Assembly: GCA_029880285.1 (NCBI GenBank)
Contig: JAOUOS010000007.1
Span: forward strand, 56,146 to 120,145
Direction of reading: 5' to 3'
Source: Spirochaetia bacterium
GTDB taxonomy: Bacteria > Spirochaetota > Leptospiria > Turneriellales > JAOUOS01
Length of the DNA: 64,000 bases
Shown: positions 43,099-52,687 of the stretch, piece by piece
Numbering within the stretch: position 1 is the stretch's first letter
How the letters are laid out: the number at the start of each line of letters is the position of its first letter
Translations under genes and position numbers: made by a program
Notes under the pieces: generated by a model
The model's database searches: none
What the model was told of the DNA's origin: nothing
The model's input: only the letters and a program-made list of their open reading frames with translations

Positions 43099-44216
43099 AT
43101 ATACTTATAACCGGCTCAGAGGGTTTTTTTGGTAAAAATTTATGTATATCATTAGAAAGAGAAAAAAATATAAATATTTTAAAATATGATAAAGAAAAAA
43201 ATATTAATGATTTACAAGCATTTATAAAAAAAGCCGATTTTATTTTTCATCTTGCGGGAGAAAATAGACCCAAAGATGCCAAAGACTTTTACAAAACAAA
43301 TTATAATTTAACTGAAAAAATAATAGAAAATCTTATTCACAATGAAAAAAAACCTTTTGTTTTTGCATCATCAACACAGGCAGAGCTTGATAATGATTAC
43401 GGTAAAAGCAAAAAAATGGCAGAAGACGCGTTAATTGCGTATTCAAAGAAAAACAAATCAAAAGTATTTATATATCGATTAACAAATTTATTTGGTAAAT
43501 GGTGTAAGCCAAATTATAATTCTGTTGTGGCTACGTTCTGTTATAATATTGCCAATGATCTTCCCATACAAATAAACAATAAAAATCAAGAAATTGAGTT
43601 ATTATATATTGATGATGTTATTAATTCATTTAAAAATATTTTAACAGATAAAAAAGAATTAAAAGATATCTCAAAAATATTTTATAATATAAACAAAACA
43701 AAAAAAATAACTTTAAAAGAACTGGCAGATTATATATATGGGTTTAAAACTATTAGAGAAAATCATAAAATTCCAAATTTTTCTGAAGAATTTACAAGAA
43801 ATTTATATTCGGTATTTGTATCATATTATAACATAAAAAATTTATCTTATAATGCTTTAATGAAAACAGATGAAAGAGGTTGGCTTTTTGAGCTTATTAA
43901 ATCTGACTATTTTGGGCAGATATTTATATCAAAAACTCGTCCAGGAATAACCAGAGGCAATCACTATCATGATACAAAAATTGAAAAATTTTGCGTTATA
44001 CAGGGTGATGGATTAATTCGTTTTAGATCTTTGCATAACAATAGCATAACTGAATACAAAGTAGATGATAAAAAAATACAAATTATAGATATACCCCCGG
44101 GTTATACACATTCAATAGAAAATATTGGTAGTAATGAAATGATAACCATATTTTGGGCGTTTGAAGAATTTGATATAAAAAAATCAGATACGCATTACGA
44201 AAAAGTAATACAATGA
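43095..44216 (+). CDS. capF: CapF/WbjC/FnlB bifunctional epimerase-reductase
   Basis: CapF reduces and epimerises the CapE product toward UDP-L-6-deoxy-talose. The N-terminal SDR half has ITGSEGFFGKNL and the FIFHLAGENRPKD motif, but its Y-x3-K appears as YGKSK. The C-terminal ~120 residues are a cupin domain with RPGITRGNHYHDTKIEKFCVIQGDG and IPPGYTHSIENIG, whose His residues bind zinc. The length is 373 residues. It is coupled to capE and capG by 4-base overlaps. Confidence 0.92.
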   Translation: MNILITGSEGFFGKNLCISLEREKNINILKYDKEKNINDLQAFIKKADFIFHLAGENRPKDAKDFYKTNYNLTEKIIENLIHNEKKPFVFASSTQAELDNDYGKSKKMAEDALIAYSKKNKSKVFIYRLTNLFGKWCKPNYNSVVATFCYNIANDLPIQINNKNQEIELLYIDDVINSFKNILTDKKELKDISKIFYNINKTKKITLKELADYIYGFKTIRENHKIPNFSEEFTRNLYSVFVSYYNIKNLSYNALMKTDERGWLFELIKSDYFGQIFISKTRPGITRGNHYHDTKIEKFCVIQGDGLIRFRSLHNNSITEYKVDDKKIQIIDIPPGYTHSIENIGSNEMITIFWAFEEFDIKKSDTHYEKVIQ

Positions 44217-45340
44217 AAAAACTAAAATTGTGTACTATTGTAGGAACAAGGCCTGAAATTATAAGGCTTTCAGAAGTAATAAAAGCTTGTGATATCTATT
44301 TTGAAAATATACTTGTTCACACCGGACAAAATTGGGATTATACGTTAAATGAAATATTTTTTAAAGAGTTGAATTTACGTAATCCAGATCATTATTTAAA
44401 CTCAGTAGGAAAAAACCTAGGCGAAACAATAGGCAATATTATATCTAAATCTTTTGATTTATTGTTAGAACTAAAGCCAGAGGCTCTTTTAGTTTTAGGT
44501 GACACAAACAGCGCTTTAAGCGCTATATCAGCTAAAAGATTAAAAATCCCTATTTTTCATATGGAAGCAGGCAATAGATGTTTTGATCAAAATGTACCAG
44601 AAGAGATAAATAGAAAACTGGTTGATCATATAAGCGATATAAACTTAACTTATACAGAGCACAGCAGAAGATATTTATTATCAGAAGGTTTTAGAAAAGA
44701 ACATATTTTTGTAACCGGCTCGCCAATGACTGAAGTTTTAAACAAGAATATGATTTCTATACAAAAAAGTAAAGTTTTACAAAAATTAAAATTAAAAAAA
44801 GAAGAATATATATTAGTAAGTCTTCACAGAGAAGAAAATTTAGATATTGAAAAAAATATAAATGATCTTGTAATATCTTTAAATAAAGTAGCTGAAGAAT
44901 ATAAAATACCGGTTATCTACTCTACTCACCCGCGGTCTATGAAAAAAATTAAAGACATGAAAATAAAATTTAATTCAATAATAAAAAATCTAGAGCCGTT
45001 TGGATTTTTCGATTATAATAAACTTCAAATGAATGCTTTTTGCGTTTTATCAGACAGTGGAACCTTAAGCGAAGAATCAGCTTTGTTAAAATTTCCCGCC
45101 GTTTTAATAAGAACAAGTACCGAAAGGCCCGAAGCTGTTGAAAAAGGCACAATAATTATAGGCGGTATAAAAAAAGATGAAATGTTACAAGCTATAAATC
45201 ATACTAGAAATTTAATTAAAGGTAATCATGAATTTATAATTCCGCAGGATTATATGGATGCCAATGTATCTATTAAAACCGTAAATATTATTCAAAGTTA
45301 CACAAAAATTATTAATAAAGTTATTTGGAACAAACAATAA
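44213..45340 (+). CDS. capG: UDP-GlcNAc 2-epimerase family, CapG/WbjD/FnlC
   Basis: This enzyme inverts C2 to give UDP-L-FucNAc. The motifs are CTIVGTRPEIIRLSEVI (residues ~7-23), VHTGQNWDYTLNEIFFKEL, VLGDTNSALSA, HMEAGNRCFDQNVPEEINRKLVDHISDINL and VSLHREEN, with SDSGTLSEESALL near the C terminus. The 375-residue length is standard. The order capE-capF-capG is the known L-FucNAc operon order. WbpI could be a homologue with similar sequence, but the tight overlap with capF favours CapG. Confidence 0.9.
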   Translation: MKKLKLCTIVGTRPEIIRLSEVIKACDIYFENILVHTGQNWDYTLNEIFFKELNLRNPDHYLNSVGKNLGETIGNIISKSFDLLLELKPEALLVLGDTNSALSAISAKRLKIPIFHMEAGNRCFDQNVPEEINRKLVDHISDINLTYTEHSRRYLLSEGFRKEHIFVTGSPMTEVLNKNMISIQKSKVLQKLKLKKEEYILVSLHREENLDIEKNINDLVISLNKVAEEYKIPVIYSTHPRSMKKIKDMKIKFNSIIKNLEPFGFFDYNKLQMNAFCVLSDSGTLSEESALLKFPAVLIRTSTERPEAVEKGTIIIGGIKKDEMLQAINHTRNLIKGNHEFIIPQDYMDANVSIKTVNIIQSYTKIINKVIWNKQ

Positions 45341-45357
45341 TTTTACGTGAGCATTAA

Positions 45358-46602
45358 TTGAACATACTAATTGTTACTAATCATTTTTGGCCCGAAAATT
45401 TTAGAATTAATGATTTGGCCGCATCGTTAAAAAAAAGAGGTCATAATATCACAGTTTTAACCAATATACCAAATTATCCTCAGGGAAAATTTTATAAAGG
45501 ATATGGATTTTTTACAAAAAGCACAGAATATTATGAAAATATTAAAATTTATCGTTTTCCTTTAATACCACGGGGTAAAGGCAAAAATATCAATTTAATA
45601 TTGAATTATATATCTTTTGCGTTTTTCGCGACACTTTTAGCTCCATTTAGAATTAAAGAAAAAATTGATATTATATTTGTTTATGAAACTTCTCCTGTTA
45701 CTATTGGAATACCGGCAATTATAATGAAAAAAATAAAAAAAGCGCCTATTTATTTTTGGGTACAAGATTTATGGCCAGAAAGTGTTTTCGCGGCCTCTAC
45801 AGTTAAAAGCGGTTTTGTTTATCAAATTTTAAATAAGATTACACAAAGCATTTACAGTTATTGCGATAAAATTTTGGTTCAATCTAAAGCGTTTATTCCC
45901 TCTATTCAAGAAAAAAATGTTTCATATGAAAAGATATTTTATTTGCCTAATTGGGCAGAAGATTTATTTGAATTAGAGACGAAAAATAAAACTTCTATAT
46001 TTAAAGAAAAAAACTTAATACCTAAAGGCTTTATAGTAATGTTTGCGGGTAATATAGGAGAATCTCAAAATTTTCCTGAAATTATAAACGCCGCTGAAAT
46101 TTTAAAAAAAAATAAAGATATTCACTGGGTAATCTTAGGTGATGGTCGAAAAAGAAGCTGGGTAGAAGAAGAAATTAAAAAAAGAAATCTTGAAGATAAT
46201 TTTCATCTGTTGGGCAGATATCCTCTTGAATTAATGCCTAAGTTTTTTAAAAAGGCCGATGCTTTGCTTGTAGCTTTAAAAAAAGAATATATATTTTCAT
46301 TAACCATTCCCGGTAAAATTCAATCTTATTTAAAAAGCGGTATTCCCATCGTGACAATGCTTGACGGCGAAGGTTCAAGAATTATAAAAGAAGCTAACGC
46401 GGGCCTAACGGCAAAAGCATCTGACAGCAAAAAATTATCTAATAATATAATAAAATTATATAATATGAATTCGAAAGAGCGAAAAGAAATGGGAAAAAAT
46501 GGTAAAATATATTATAATAATAATTTTGAAAAAGAAAATTTATTAAATAAACTTAATAATTTATTTTTATCAAAATCATTAACTGGTATTGAAAGTATAT
46601 GA
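45358..46602 (+). CDS. wbuB: Glycosyltransferase family 4 (WbuB-like, probable L-FucNAc transferase)
   Basis: The protein uses a TTG start at 45358; the frame has no ATG near it, and GTGAG lies ahead. The N-terminal LIVTNHFWPENFRINDLAASLKKRGHNITVLT and the NIPNYPQGKFYKGYG segment match WbuB/WbjE GT4 enzymes. The C-terminal half has MFAGNIGESQNFPEI, VILGDGRKRSWVEEE and the EX7E-type region around IPIVTMLDGEGSRIIKEANAGL. The length is 414 residues. Following capEFG and preceding a WbpL-like gene, it likely adds L-FucNAc to the lipid carrier. Confidence 0.85.
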   Translation: MNILIVTNHFWPENFRINDLAASLKKRGHNITVLTNIPNYPQGKFYKGYGFFTKSTEYYENIKIYRFPLIPRGKGKNINLILNYISFAFFATLLAPFRIKEKIDIIFVYETSPVTIGIPAIIMKKIKKAPIYFWVQDLWPESVFAASTVKSGFVYQILNKITQSIYSYCDKILVQSKAFIPSIQEKNVSYEKIFYLPNWAEDLFELETKNKTSIFKEKNLIPKGFIVMFAGNIGESQNFPEIINAAEILKKNKDIHWVILGDGRKRSWVEEEIKKRNLEDNFHLLGRYPLELMPKFFKKADALLVALKKEYIFSLTIPGKIQSYLKSGIPIVTMLDGEGSRIIKEANAGLTAKASDSKKLSNNIIKLYNMNSKERKEMGKNGKIYYNNNFEKENLLNKLNNLFLSKSLTGIESI

Positions 46603-47645
46603 ATACTTATATTTTTTTATTTTTAGCTTTTATTTTATCATTAATTGTTTCTATTATATTAATTCCTATATGTAAAAAAACAGCTTTTAAATTTAATGTT
46701 CTTGATATACCCGATAAAAGAAAGATTCACAAAGAGCCAGTGCCTTATTTTGGGGGTATTGCAATATTTTTTTCATTTCTTTTGTCCATGGGATTTATAT
46801 TTTTCTTTTCATCAAATCTTTTAAATGAGCAATTTACGACTATCGTCATAGGTGTTTCATTGATATTTATTGTAGGTCTCTTGGATGATATAAAAAGTAT
46901 TCGTGCTAGACACAAATTTATTGGCCAGTTGATTGTATCAATATATGTGGTTTATAATGGTATTTTTATAAAAGAAATTACAAATCCAATCGGAGGTGGT
47001 TCCATAGATTTAGGAATTTTGGGTCCCATAATTTCTGTTTTTTGGATAGTTTCATTAACAAATGCAATGAATTTAATAGACGGTTTAGACGGCCTAGCCG
47101 CGGGAGTAAGTTCCATTGCAATTATTTTTATGACAGGATTTTCTATTTACTCTGGCAATTTTGTTTTTGCTGTTCTAATGGTGTCTTTTTTAGGAGGTTT
47201 ATTGGGATTTCTTGTTTTTAACTTTCCGCCCGCGAAAATATTTATGGGTGACGCTGGCAGCTTAACAATAGGTTTTTTTCTATCTATTATGTGCTTAATG
47301 ACTGATGGTAAAAGTCCGTATGCCATTACCATACTCATACCTTTTATGCTGTTAATTATACCAATAATTGATACCTTGCTCGCAATTATTAGAAGAACAA
47401 AAAATAAAAAGAATATTTTCTCTGCTGATAAAGAGCACATTCATCATAGAATATTAGAACTTAGTAAATCATATAGAAAAACATTATATATAATTTATAT
47501 TATAAATTTCTTTTTTGGGCTTATAGCGACAGCGGCTTATTTTTTGCCTAATGAATACAGAATTATATTATTTTTTATATTAGCTGAAAACATTTTATTT
47601 GGAATGTATATACTTCACTTGTTTGAGACAAGAAAAAAATATTAA
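46599..47645 (+). CDS. wbpL: Undecaprenyl-phosphate HexNAc-1-phosphate transferase (WbpL/WecA/MraY family)
   Basis: This initiating transferase attaches the first sugar phosphate to undecaprenyl phosphate at the inner membrane. The protein has about ten membrane segments. Family motifs are IHKEPVPYFGGIAIF, GLLDDIKSIRARHKFIGQ, TNAMNLIDGLDGLAAG (catalytic D-D region), FMGDAGSLTIGF and the C-terminal HIHHRILELS. The length is 348 residues. The donor may be UDP-GlcNAc or UDP-FucNAc. The start ATG overlaps the previous stop (ATGA). Confidence 0.92.
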   Translation: MNTYIFLFLAFILSLIVSIILIPICKKTAFKFNVLDIPDKRKIHKEPVPYFGGIAIFFSFLLSMGFIFFFSSNLLNEQFTTIVIGVSLIFIVGLLDDIKSIRARHKFIGQLIVSIYVVYNGIFIKEITNPIGGGSIDLGILGPIISVFWIVSLTNAMNLIDGLDGLAAGVSSIAIIFMTGFSIYSGNFVFAVLMVSFLGGLLGFLVFNFPPAKIFMGDAGSLTIGFFLSIMCLMTDGKSPYAITILIPFMLLIIPIIDTLLAIIRRTKNKKNIFSADKEHIHHRILELSKSYRKTLYIIYIINFFFGLIATAAYFLPNEYRIILFFILAENILFGMYILHLFETRKKY

Positions 47646-47748
47646 AATAATTATTGCCACTATATTTTAATATTAAATATTATCTAATTCATTTAGAAAA
47701 AGCACTATACAAACCTCTTGAATATAATAAATAAAGAATTATAATCAA

Positions 47749-48594
47749 ATGACAAAACAAAAAAATTGTAAAATATGCAATAGTTCATCTCTTAGAGTTT
47801 TTGAGCATACAGCGACATGTAATAATTGTAGAGTTATTTTATATTATCCCTATCCCGATGCTAAGAGCCATTACAGTATTGCAAAAAATTGGACTCAAGA
47901 ACGTGTCTTGAACTGGTACTCAAAATCATCCTTTTATAATCATCGAAATTTTACTAATATGTTGCTTTTTGTAATGGATGAATCTTTTAAGAGAAAAAAA
48001 TTAACTATTTTAGATTATGGTGGTGGTGGTGGTCAATTTGCTTTAGTATGTAAATCTCATTTTCCGGAAGTCTCAGTTTATATTACAGATATTAGTGATT
48101 ATTCTTTACTTAAAGAATGGCGTCTTCTAAATATTCAAATCCCATTTAGAAAATTTGCAAAAGATAAAACCAAGTTTGATTTTATCTTTTTGAATGATGT
48201 TTTTGAACATGTAGATTCTCCGGGTACTGTTTTGAAACAATTAGCAGGCAAATTAAAAGAGAATGGAAAGATATTTATAGATACACCAAAACAATTTTGG
48301 CTATATACCTTTACAAGGTTTCTGTCTAAAACTATATATAAAAAACTTCTAGTTGGAACTGTTACTATTTTCCATCTTCAAATTTGGTCAAGAAAATCAT
48401 TTGAATTAATTGTTAAGAATAGTGGCTTAAAAGTTAGTAAATATAGAGAAGTAAGTGAATATACTATGCCTGCAGATCATTATTTAAAAAATATGAGTAT
48501 TACTAATCCATTTTTAAGATTTATGGCTCTAATCTTTTATAAGAATTCGAAGTGGTTTGCAAAAAATAAAATTATTTCTGTTTTATCTCGTTAA
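47749..48594 (+). CDS. Zinc-ribbon SAM-dependent methyltransferase
   Basis: The N-terminal ~30 residues hold two C-x2-C pairs (CKIC, CNNC) that likely bind zinc. The methyltransferase motif I is ILDYGGGGGQFALV (residues ~84-97), and the post-I motif FIFLNDVFEHVDSPGTVL is also present. The 281-residue form is common in polysaccharide loci and often methylates a sugar. Which sugar is unknown. It stands alone with ~100-base gaps on either side. Confidence 0.72.
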   Translation: MTKQKNCKICNSSSLRVFEHTATCNNCRVILYYPYPDAKSHYSIAKNWTQERVLNWYSKSSFYNHRNFTNMLLFVMDESFKRKKLTILDYGGGGGQFALVCKSHFPEVSVYITDISDYSLLKEWRLLNIQIPFRKFAKDKTKFDFIFLNDVFEHVDSPGTVLKQLAGKLKENGKIFIDTPKQFWLYTFTRFLSKTIYKKLLVGTVTIFHLQIWSRKSFELIVKNSGLKVSKYREVSEYTMPADHYLKNMSITNPFLRFMALIFYKNSKWFAKNKIISVLSR

Positions 48595-48715
48595 ATATTA
48601 GATAATTTCAAATATAAAATAGTAATTTTTTTCTATAAGAAATGCAATATGTCTATATATTTTACTCTACTTCGTATTTTTTTATAAGTTAAAGAATTTA
48701 TCAAAGAAAATAAAA

Positions 48716-50074
48716 TTGAGTAACAATATTAAAAAATCAAATACTTTTCAATTAAATCAAACAAAAACTCTTTCTACTGTATTAGTTTTATTCGGTTTAA
48801 CAGCTCATTTCTCAATTTCATTATCACAGATATTTTTTGGGGTATTATTGTTTATTTGGCTTATTGATATATTTTCTAAACTTTTTTTGAATAAGTCTAT
48901 ATCAATGGAAAAAAAAGTTGCAGAATATTTTAAAGATTATCATGTTATTAAAGATATTTCTTTAGTTGTTTTGGTATATGTAATTCAAAAAATAGTTTAC
49001 GTTATTTTTTCAGAAAATCCTTCAAAAGAATTTAATGCTTCAGGTGATATGTGGCTGATATTTTTCTTTTTTTTTATTTTTTATAAATTATATGATAAAA
49101 AACATGTTAATTATTTAATTATTGGCTTATTAATAGGCGGGGCATTAACTGGATTATATAATATTAAACTTTTAGATCCCAAAATTTTCTATGTGATATA
49201 TAGAAGAGCGGGTGGTTTTAACAGTATGCATCCCTTAACATATGCTGGCATAACAGCTTTGACAATTATTTTGTCATTATATATGGTTATTAGTTCCATT
49301 ATAAAGAAGAAATTATATATAAAAGCATTATTTATTTTTCTTTTAATCTTTACAGTTTTTGGTTTTTTTCTATCTAAAAGTGCAGGAGTCTATATTTCAT
49401 TTTTTTTTATCATTTTATTTAATTTAACAATTTTATTAAAAAAAAAGATGATATTAATTTTATCTTTAATTATTCTATTGCCAGTGATGTTATTTAGCTA
49501 TAGTAAAAGAGTCAGGTATGTTTTTGAAAGAACAACATTTGATTATTCAGGTAAAACTCAAAGTTCATTAGATCAACGATTAATTTTTTGGCGGACAGGT
49601 ATTAAAATGTGGCTAGAACGACCCTTGCTAGGCACTAGCGAGACAAACTATATGAAAATATATCAGCTGAACAAATATCCTGAAGCGAAGGGCGTAGCTT
49701 CGACCGGCTCACACATGCACAACGATTTGCTTGATACCTTGGTACGATTTGGCAGCATAGGTTTTACTTTGCAATTAATGTTTTATTTATTCCCCGTCAT
49801 AACTTTCTTTAGGCGAATGGATTATTTTTTAGAATCGGAAGAAAAATGGATGATATTATCTTCACTTTCTGCCATTGTCATGATGTTTTTAATGGGGTTA
49901 ACACAGTGTCATTTTCGTGATGATGAGGTTCAAATTTTGTTTTGGGCGGCAATGGGTATTTTTTACCGCTCTATACATAATGTTGAGAACGACAATGAGA
50001 AAAGAAATATTTCTAAAACAAATAATAGAAAAATAAAAGATAATAAAAAATTAAAAGCAAATTATACATTATAA
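48716..50074 (+). CDS. O-antigen ligase/polymerase-like membrane protein (Wzy/WaaL type, second)
   Basis: About ten membrane segments and the motif GSHMHNDLLDTLVRFGSIGF in the large periplasmic loop match the O-antigen ligase/polymerase domain (Wzy_C). A region RAGGFNSMHPLTYAG also fits. The protein is 452 residues with a TTG start at 48716; no ATG precedes the first membrane segment. Polymerase and ligase cannot be told apart from sequence. It pairs with the second Wzx-like gene at 62468 only by inference. Confidence 0.75.
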   Translation: MSNNIKKSNTFQLNQTKTLSTVLVLFGLTAHFSISLSQIFFGVLLFIWLIDIFSKLFLNKSISMEKKVAEYFKDYHVIKDISLVVLVYVIQKIVYVIFSENPSKEFNASGDMWLIFFFFFIFYKLYDKKHVNYLIIGLLIGGALTGLYNIKLLDPKIFYVIYRRAGGFNSMHPLTYAGITALTIILSLYMVISSIIKKKLYIKALFIFLLIFTVFGFFLSKSAGVYISFFFIILFNLTILLKKKMILILSLIILLPVMLFSYSKRVRYVFERTTFDYSGKTQSSLDQRLIFWRTGIKMWLERPLLGTSETNYMKIYQLNKYPEAKGVASTGSHMHNDLLDTLVRFGSIGFTLQLMFYLFPVITFFRRMDYFLESEEKWMILSSLSAIVMMFLMGLTQCHFRDDEVQILFWAAMGIFYRSIHNVENDNEKRNISKTNNRKIKDNKKLKANYTL

Positions 50075-50081
50075 ATATCTT

Positions 50082-50174
50082 TTGATCAATGGCATAATTG
50101 AATGTGGAGTTGATTTGATGACTTCTTTAATTCGTTATATGGTAAAAACTAAAAATGAAGTTAGTAAAAAATAA
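50082..50174 (+). other. Unrecognised small frame (possible gene remnant) in the gap before gmd
   Basis: A 30-codon open stretch with a TTG start reads INGIIECGVDLMTSLIRYM, ending at 50174. It looks like protein-coding sequence by its amino acid mix but matches no family I know and has no clear ribosome-binding site. The rest of the 50075-50476 gap holds the RNA element at 50286-50366 and otherwise nothing recognisable. Confidence 0.25.
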
Positions 50175-50285
50175 ATATTTTTTAAGATGAAAAAGAATTG
50201 TTAGTAGTTTTGGTAAAAATGCTTTCTAAGCTCAATTAAAAAACCTCTTTACAACATGATAAAGTGCGAAATTATGTTATATAAT

Positions 50286-50366
50286 AAAGAATCAGTATGT
50301 TTCGGCTGCGATTCTTTTTCTTTTTTTATCTGCATGCGTTCAATATGTGAACGCCATGGCGAAGCT
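50286..50366 (+). promoter_or_regulatory. Structured leader RNA element, copy 2
   Basis: Hairpin 1 is AAAGAAU (50286-50292) with AUUCUUU (50311-50317) and CAGU (50293-50296) with GCUG (50305-50308), loop AUGUUUCG, CG bulged. Hairpin 2 is CAUG-CGUUCA (50333-50342) with UGAACG (50348-50353), bulged C, CAUG (50355-50358). The loop GUUUCG can pair with CGAAGC (50360-50365). The bases AUGUUUCGGCUGCG and CAUGGCGAAGCU are identical to copy 1. Between the copies, stem positions change in compensatory ways (U-G to C-G, C-G to U-G, U-G to U-A, G-U to A-U). It lies 110 bases before gmd. Confidence 0.65.
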
Positions 50367-50476
50367 TTCTATTGATTTGGCTAAAAATCATATTATTATC
50401 GAAACTTATATTAAAACAAAATAACCAGTAGCATTATCTATTATTGATATATATTCTTTAAAACTTAAAACTAACT

Positions 50477-51619
50477 ATGAACAAAAAGGCTTTAATAACA
50501 GGAGTAACGGGACAAGACGGAGCGTACTTGTCAGAATTTTTGTTGAAGAAAGGATATACCGTTCATGGTATTAAAAGAAGAAGTTCGCTTTTTAATACCG
50601 ATAGAATTGATCATTTGTATCAAGACCCTTATGACAAAAATATAACCTATCGTCTTCATTATGGCGATATGACCGATTCTACAAACCTTATTCGAATTAT
50701 TCAAGAAGTGCAACCTGATGAAATTTATAATTTAGCGGCCCAGTCACATGTTCAGGTATCTTTTGAAACTCCTGAATATACTGCCAACGCAGACGCGCTG
50801 GGGGCGTTAAGAATTTTAGAAGCTGTAAAAATTTTGGGATTGACCCAAAAAACCAAGGTGTATCAGGCTTCAACCAGTGAACTTTTTGGCAAGGCCCAGC
50901 AAGTTCCACAGACAGAAAAAACTCCTTTTTATCCCCGAAGTCCCTATGCCGCGGCGAAACTTTATGCCTATTGGATAACAATTAATTATAGAGAGGCTTA
51001 CAATATGTTTGCCTGTAACGGAATTTTATTTAATCATGAAAGCCCTGTTAGGGGAGAAACTTTCGTTACCCGAAAAATTACGCGCGCCGCTTCAAAAATT
51101 GCTTTAGGTTTGCAGGATAAAATTTATCTGGGCAATCTTGAAGCGAAAAGAGACTGGGGACACGCGAAAGATTATGTAGAAATGATGTGGCTTATTTTAC
51201 AGCACGATACGCCTGAAGACTGGGTAATAGCTACAGGCAAAACTACTGCAGTGCGCGATTTTGTAAAACTGGCTTTTTTAGAAGCAGGTATAGAACTTGA
51301 ATTTAAAGGCTCAGGCAAAGATGAAAAGGGTTTCGTTAAATCATTAAATAGCCCAAAACTTGATCACATTTCAAGTAGCTGGCGTGATTATCTTAAAGAA
51401 GGTCAAGAAATTGTATCCATTGATCCAAAGTATTTTAGACCAACAGAAGTTGATTTGCTTCTTGGCGATGCTTCAAAAGCTCATGAGAAACTAGGTTGGA
51501 AGCCAAAGTACGAGTTAAAAGATTTAGTTAAAGATATGATGACAAACGATTTAAAGCTAATGAAAAAAGATCAGTACTTAAAAAATGGCGGCTATACCAT
51601 ATTAAATTATTTTGAATAA
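50477..51619 (+). CDS. gmd: GDP-mannose 4,6-dehydratase
   Basis: Gmd converts GDP-D-mannose to the 4-keto-6-deoxy sugar, the first step toward GDP-L-fucose. The NADP motif is [17 protein letters not shown]. The family motifs [52 protein letters not shown] and [14 protein letters not shown] (Y-x3-K) follow, then [18 protein letters not shown] and [11 protein letters not shown]. The length is 380 residues. It overlaps fcl by 8 bases. Confidence 0.96.
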   Translation: MNKKALITGVTGQDGAYLSEFLLKKGYTVHGIKRRSSLFNTDRIDHLYQDPYDKNITYRLHYGDMTDSTNLIRIIQEVQPDEIYNLAAQSHVQVSFETPEYTANADALGALRILEAVKILGLTQKTKVYQASTSELFGKAQQVPQTEKTPFYPRSPYAAAKLYAYWITINYREAYNMFACNGILFNHESPVRGETFVTRKITRAASKIALGLQDKIYLGNLEAKRDWGHAKDYVEMMWLILQHDTPEDWVIATGKTTAVRDFVKLAFLEAGIELEFKGSGKDEKGFVKSLNSPKLDHISSSWRDYLKEGQEIVSIDPKYFRPTEVDLLLGDASKAHEKLGWKPKYELKDLVKDMMTNDLKLMKKDQYLKNGGYTILNYFE

Positions 51620-52655
51620 AAACAGTAAAATATATGTAGCCGGTCATAATGGATTAGTCGGCAGCGCAATTTGCAAAAATCTAAATAAAAAAGGTTTTTC
51701 AAATTTAATTTATAAACCTAGCTCACAACTTGATTTAAAAAATCAAGCGGATGTAAAATTTTTTTTTGAAAAAGAAAAACCTGAATATGTTTTTTTAGCA
51801 GCCGCGAAAGTTGGCGGCATAGCGGCCAATAATACTTACAGAGCTGAATTTATTTATGATAATATGTCAATTCAAAATAATGTTATCCATTATTCTTATT
51901 ATTATGGCGTTAAAAAACTTCTCTTTATTGGCAGCAGTTGCGTATATCCTAAAATGGCCCCCCAGCCATTAAAAGAAAACTCGCTTTTAACTTCAGAGCT
52001 TGAGTATACAAACGAACCGTATGCGATTGCTAAAATTGCCGGTTTAAAAATGTGTGAAAGTTATAACATCCAATACGGAACAAATTTTATTGCCACGATG
52101 CCTACTAACTTATACGGCTCTAATGATAATTTTGATCTTGAGAAATCGCATGTACTGCCGGCGTTAATCCGTAAAATACACTTGGCAAAACTTCTTGGTG
52201 AAAATAAAAAAAAAGCAGTAATTAATAATTTGGGGCTTAAATCTGAAAAAGATGTGGATGTAATTTTATCACAATTTGGCATTACGTCAAAAGAAGTAAC
52301 CGTATGGGGCAGTGGTAAGCCATTAAGAGAATTTTTATATGTTGACGATATGGCAGATGCTTGTGTTTTTCTTTTAGAAAATATTCATTTTTCAGATATA
52401 TCGAAAGATAAAAAAGAAATAAGAAATACACATATAAATATAGGCACGGGAATAGAAATATCTATACGAGATCTGGCTCATTTAATAAAACAAATTATTG
52501 GTTTTAAAGGAAATATTATTTTCGACAATACAAAACCCGATGGTACTCCCCGAAAATTAACGGATGTTACAAAGCTTCATTCTCTTGGCTGGCGACATAA
52601 AGTTAATTTAGAAGAAGGTATCAGTAAAGTATATGAATGGTATCGTTTATTATAA
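51612..52655 (+). CDS. fcl: GDP-L-fucose synthase (Fcl/WcaG)
   Basis: Fcl epimerises and reduces the Gmd product to GDP-L-fucose. The start is a TTG inside the end of gmd. The NADP motif is [16 protein letters not shown]. The family landmarks [47 protein letters not shown] and [10 protein letters not shown] (Y-x3-K) follow, then [21 protein letters not shown]. An insertion of about 35 residues ([18 protein letters not shown]...) occurs before [17 protein letters not shown]. It gives 347 residues, longer than the usual ~320; some Fcl homologues have a similar insert. Confidence 0.94.
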   Translation: MNKNSKIYVAGHNGLVGSAICKNLNKKGFSNLIYKPSSQLDLKNQADVKFFFEKEKPEYVFLAAAKVGGIAANNTYRAEFIYDNMSIQNNVIHYSYYYGVKKLLFIGSSCVYPKMAPQPLKENSLLTSELEYTNEPYAIAKIAGLKMCESYNIQYGTNFIATMPTNLYGSNDNFDLEKSHVLPALIRKIHLAKLLGENKKKAVINNLGLKSEKDVDVILSQFGITSKEVTVWGSGKPLREFLYVDDMADACVFLLENIHFSDISKDKKEIRNTHINIGTGIEISIRDLAHLIKQIIGFKGNIIFDNTKPDGTPRKLTDVTKLHSLGWRHKVNLEEGISKVYEWYRLL

Positions 52656-52687
52656 AGCCCAAATAAAATAAAATTACATTCTTATTA

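Noticed and set aside
50257..50373. A 38-codon Cys-rich open frame over RNA element copy 2 (with C-F-G-C and further Cys).
   Set aside because: Copy 1 has the same C-F-G-C start but a linker 4 bases longer, so the frame is not kept and ends early. Conservation follows the RNA stems, not the codons.
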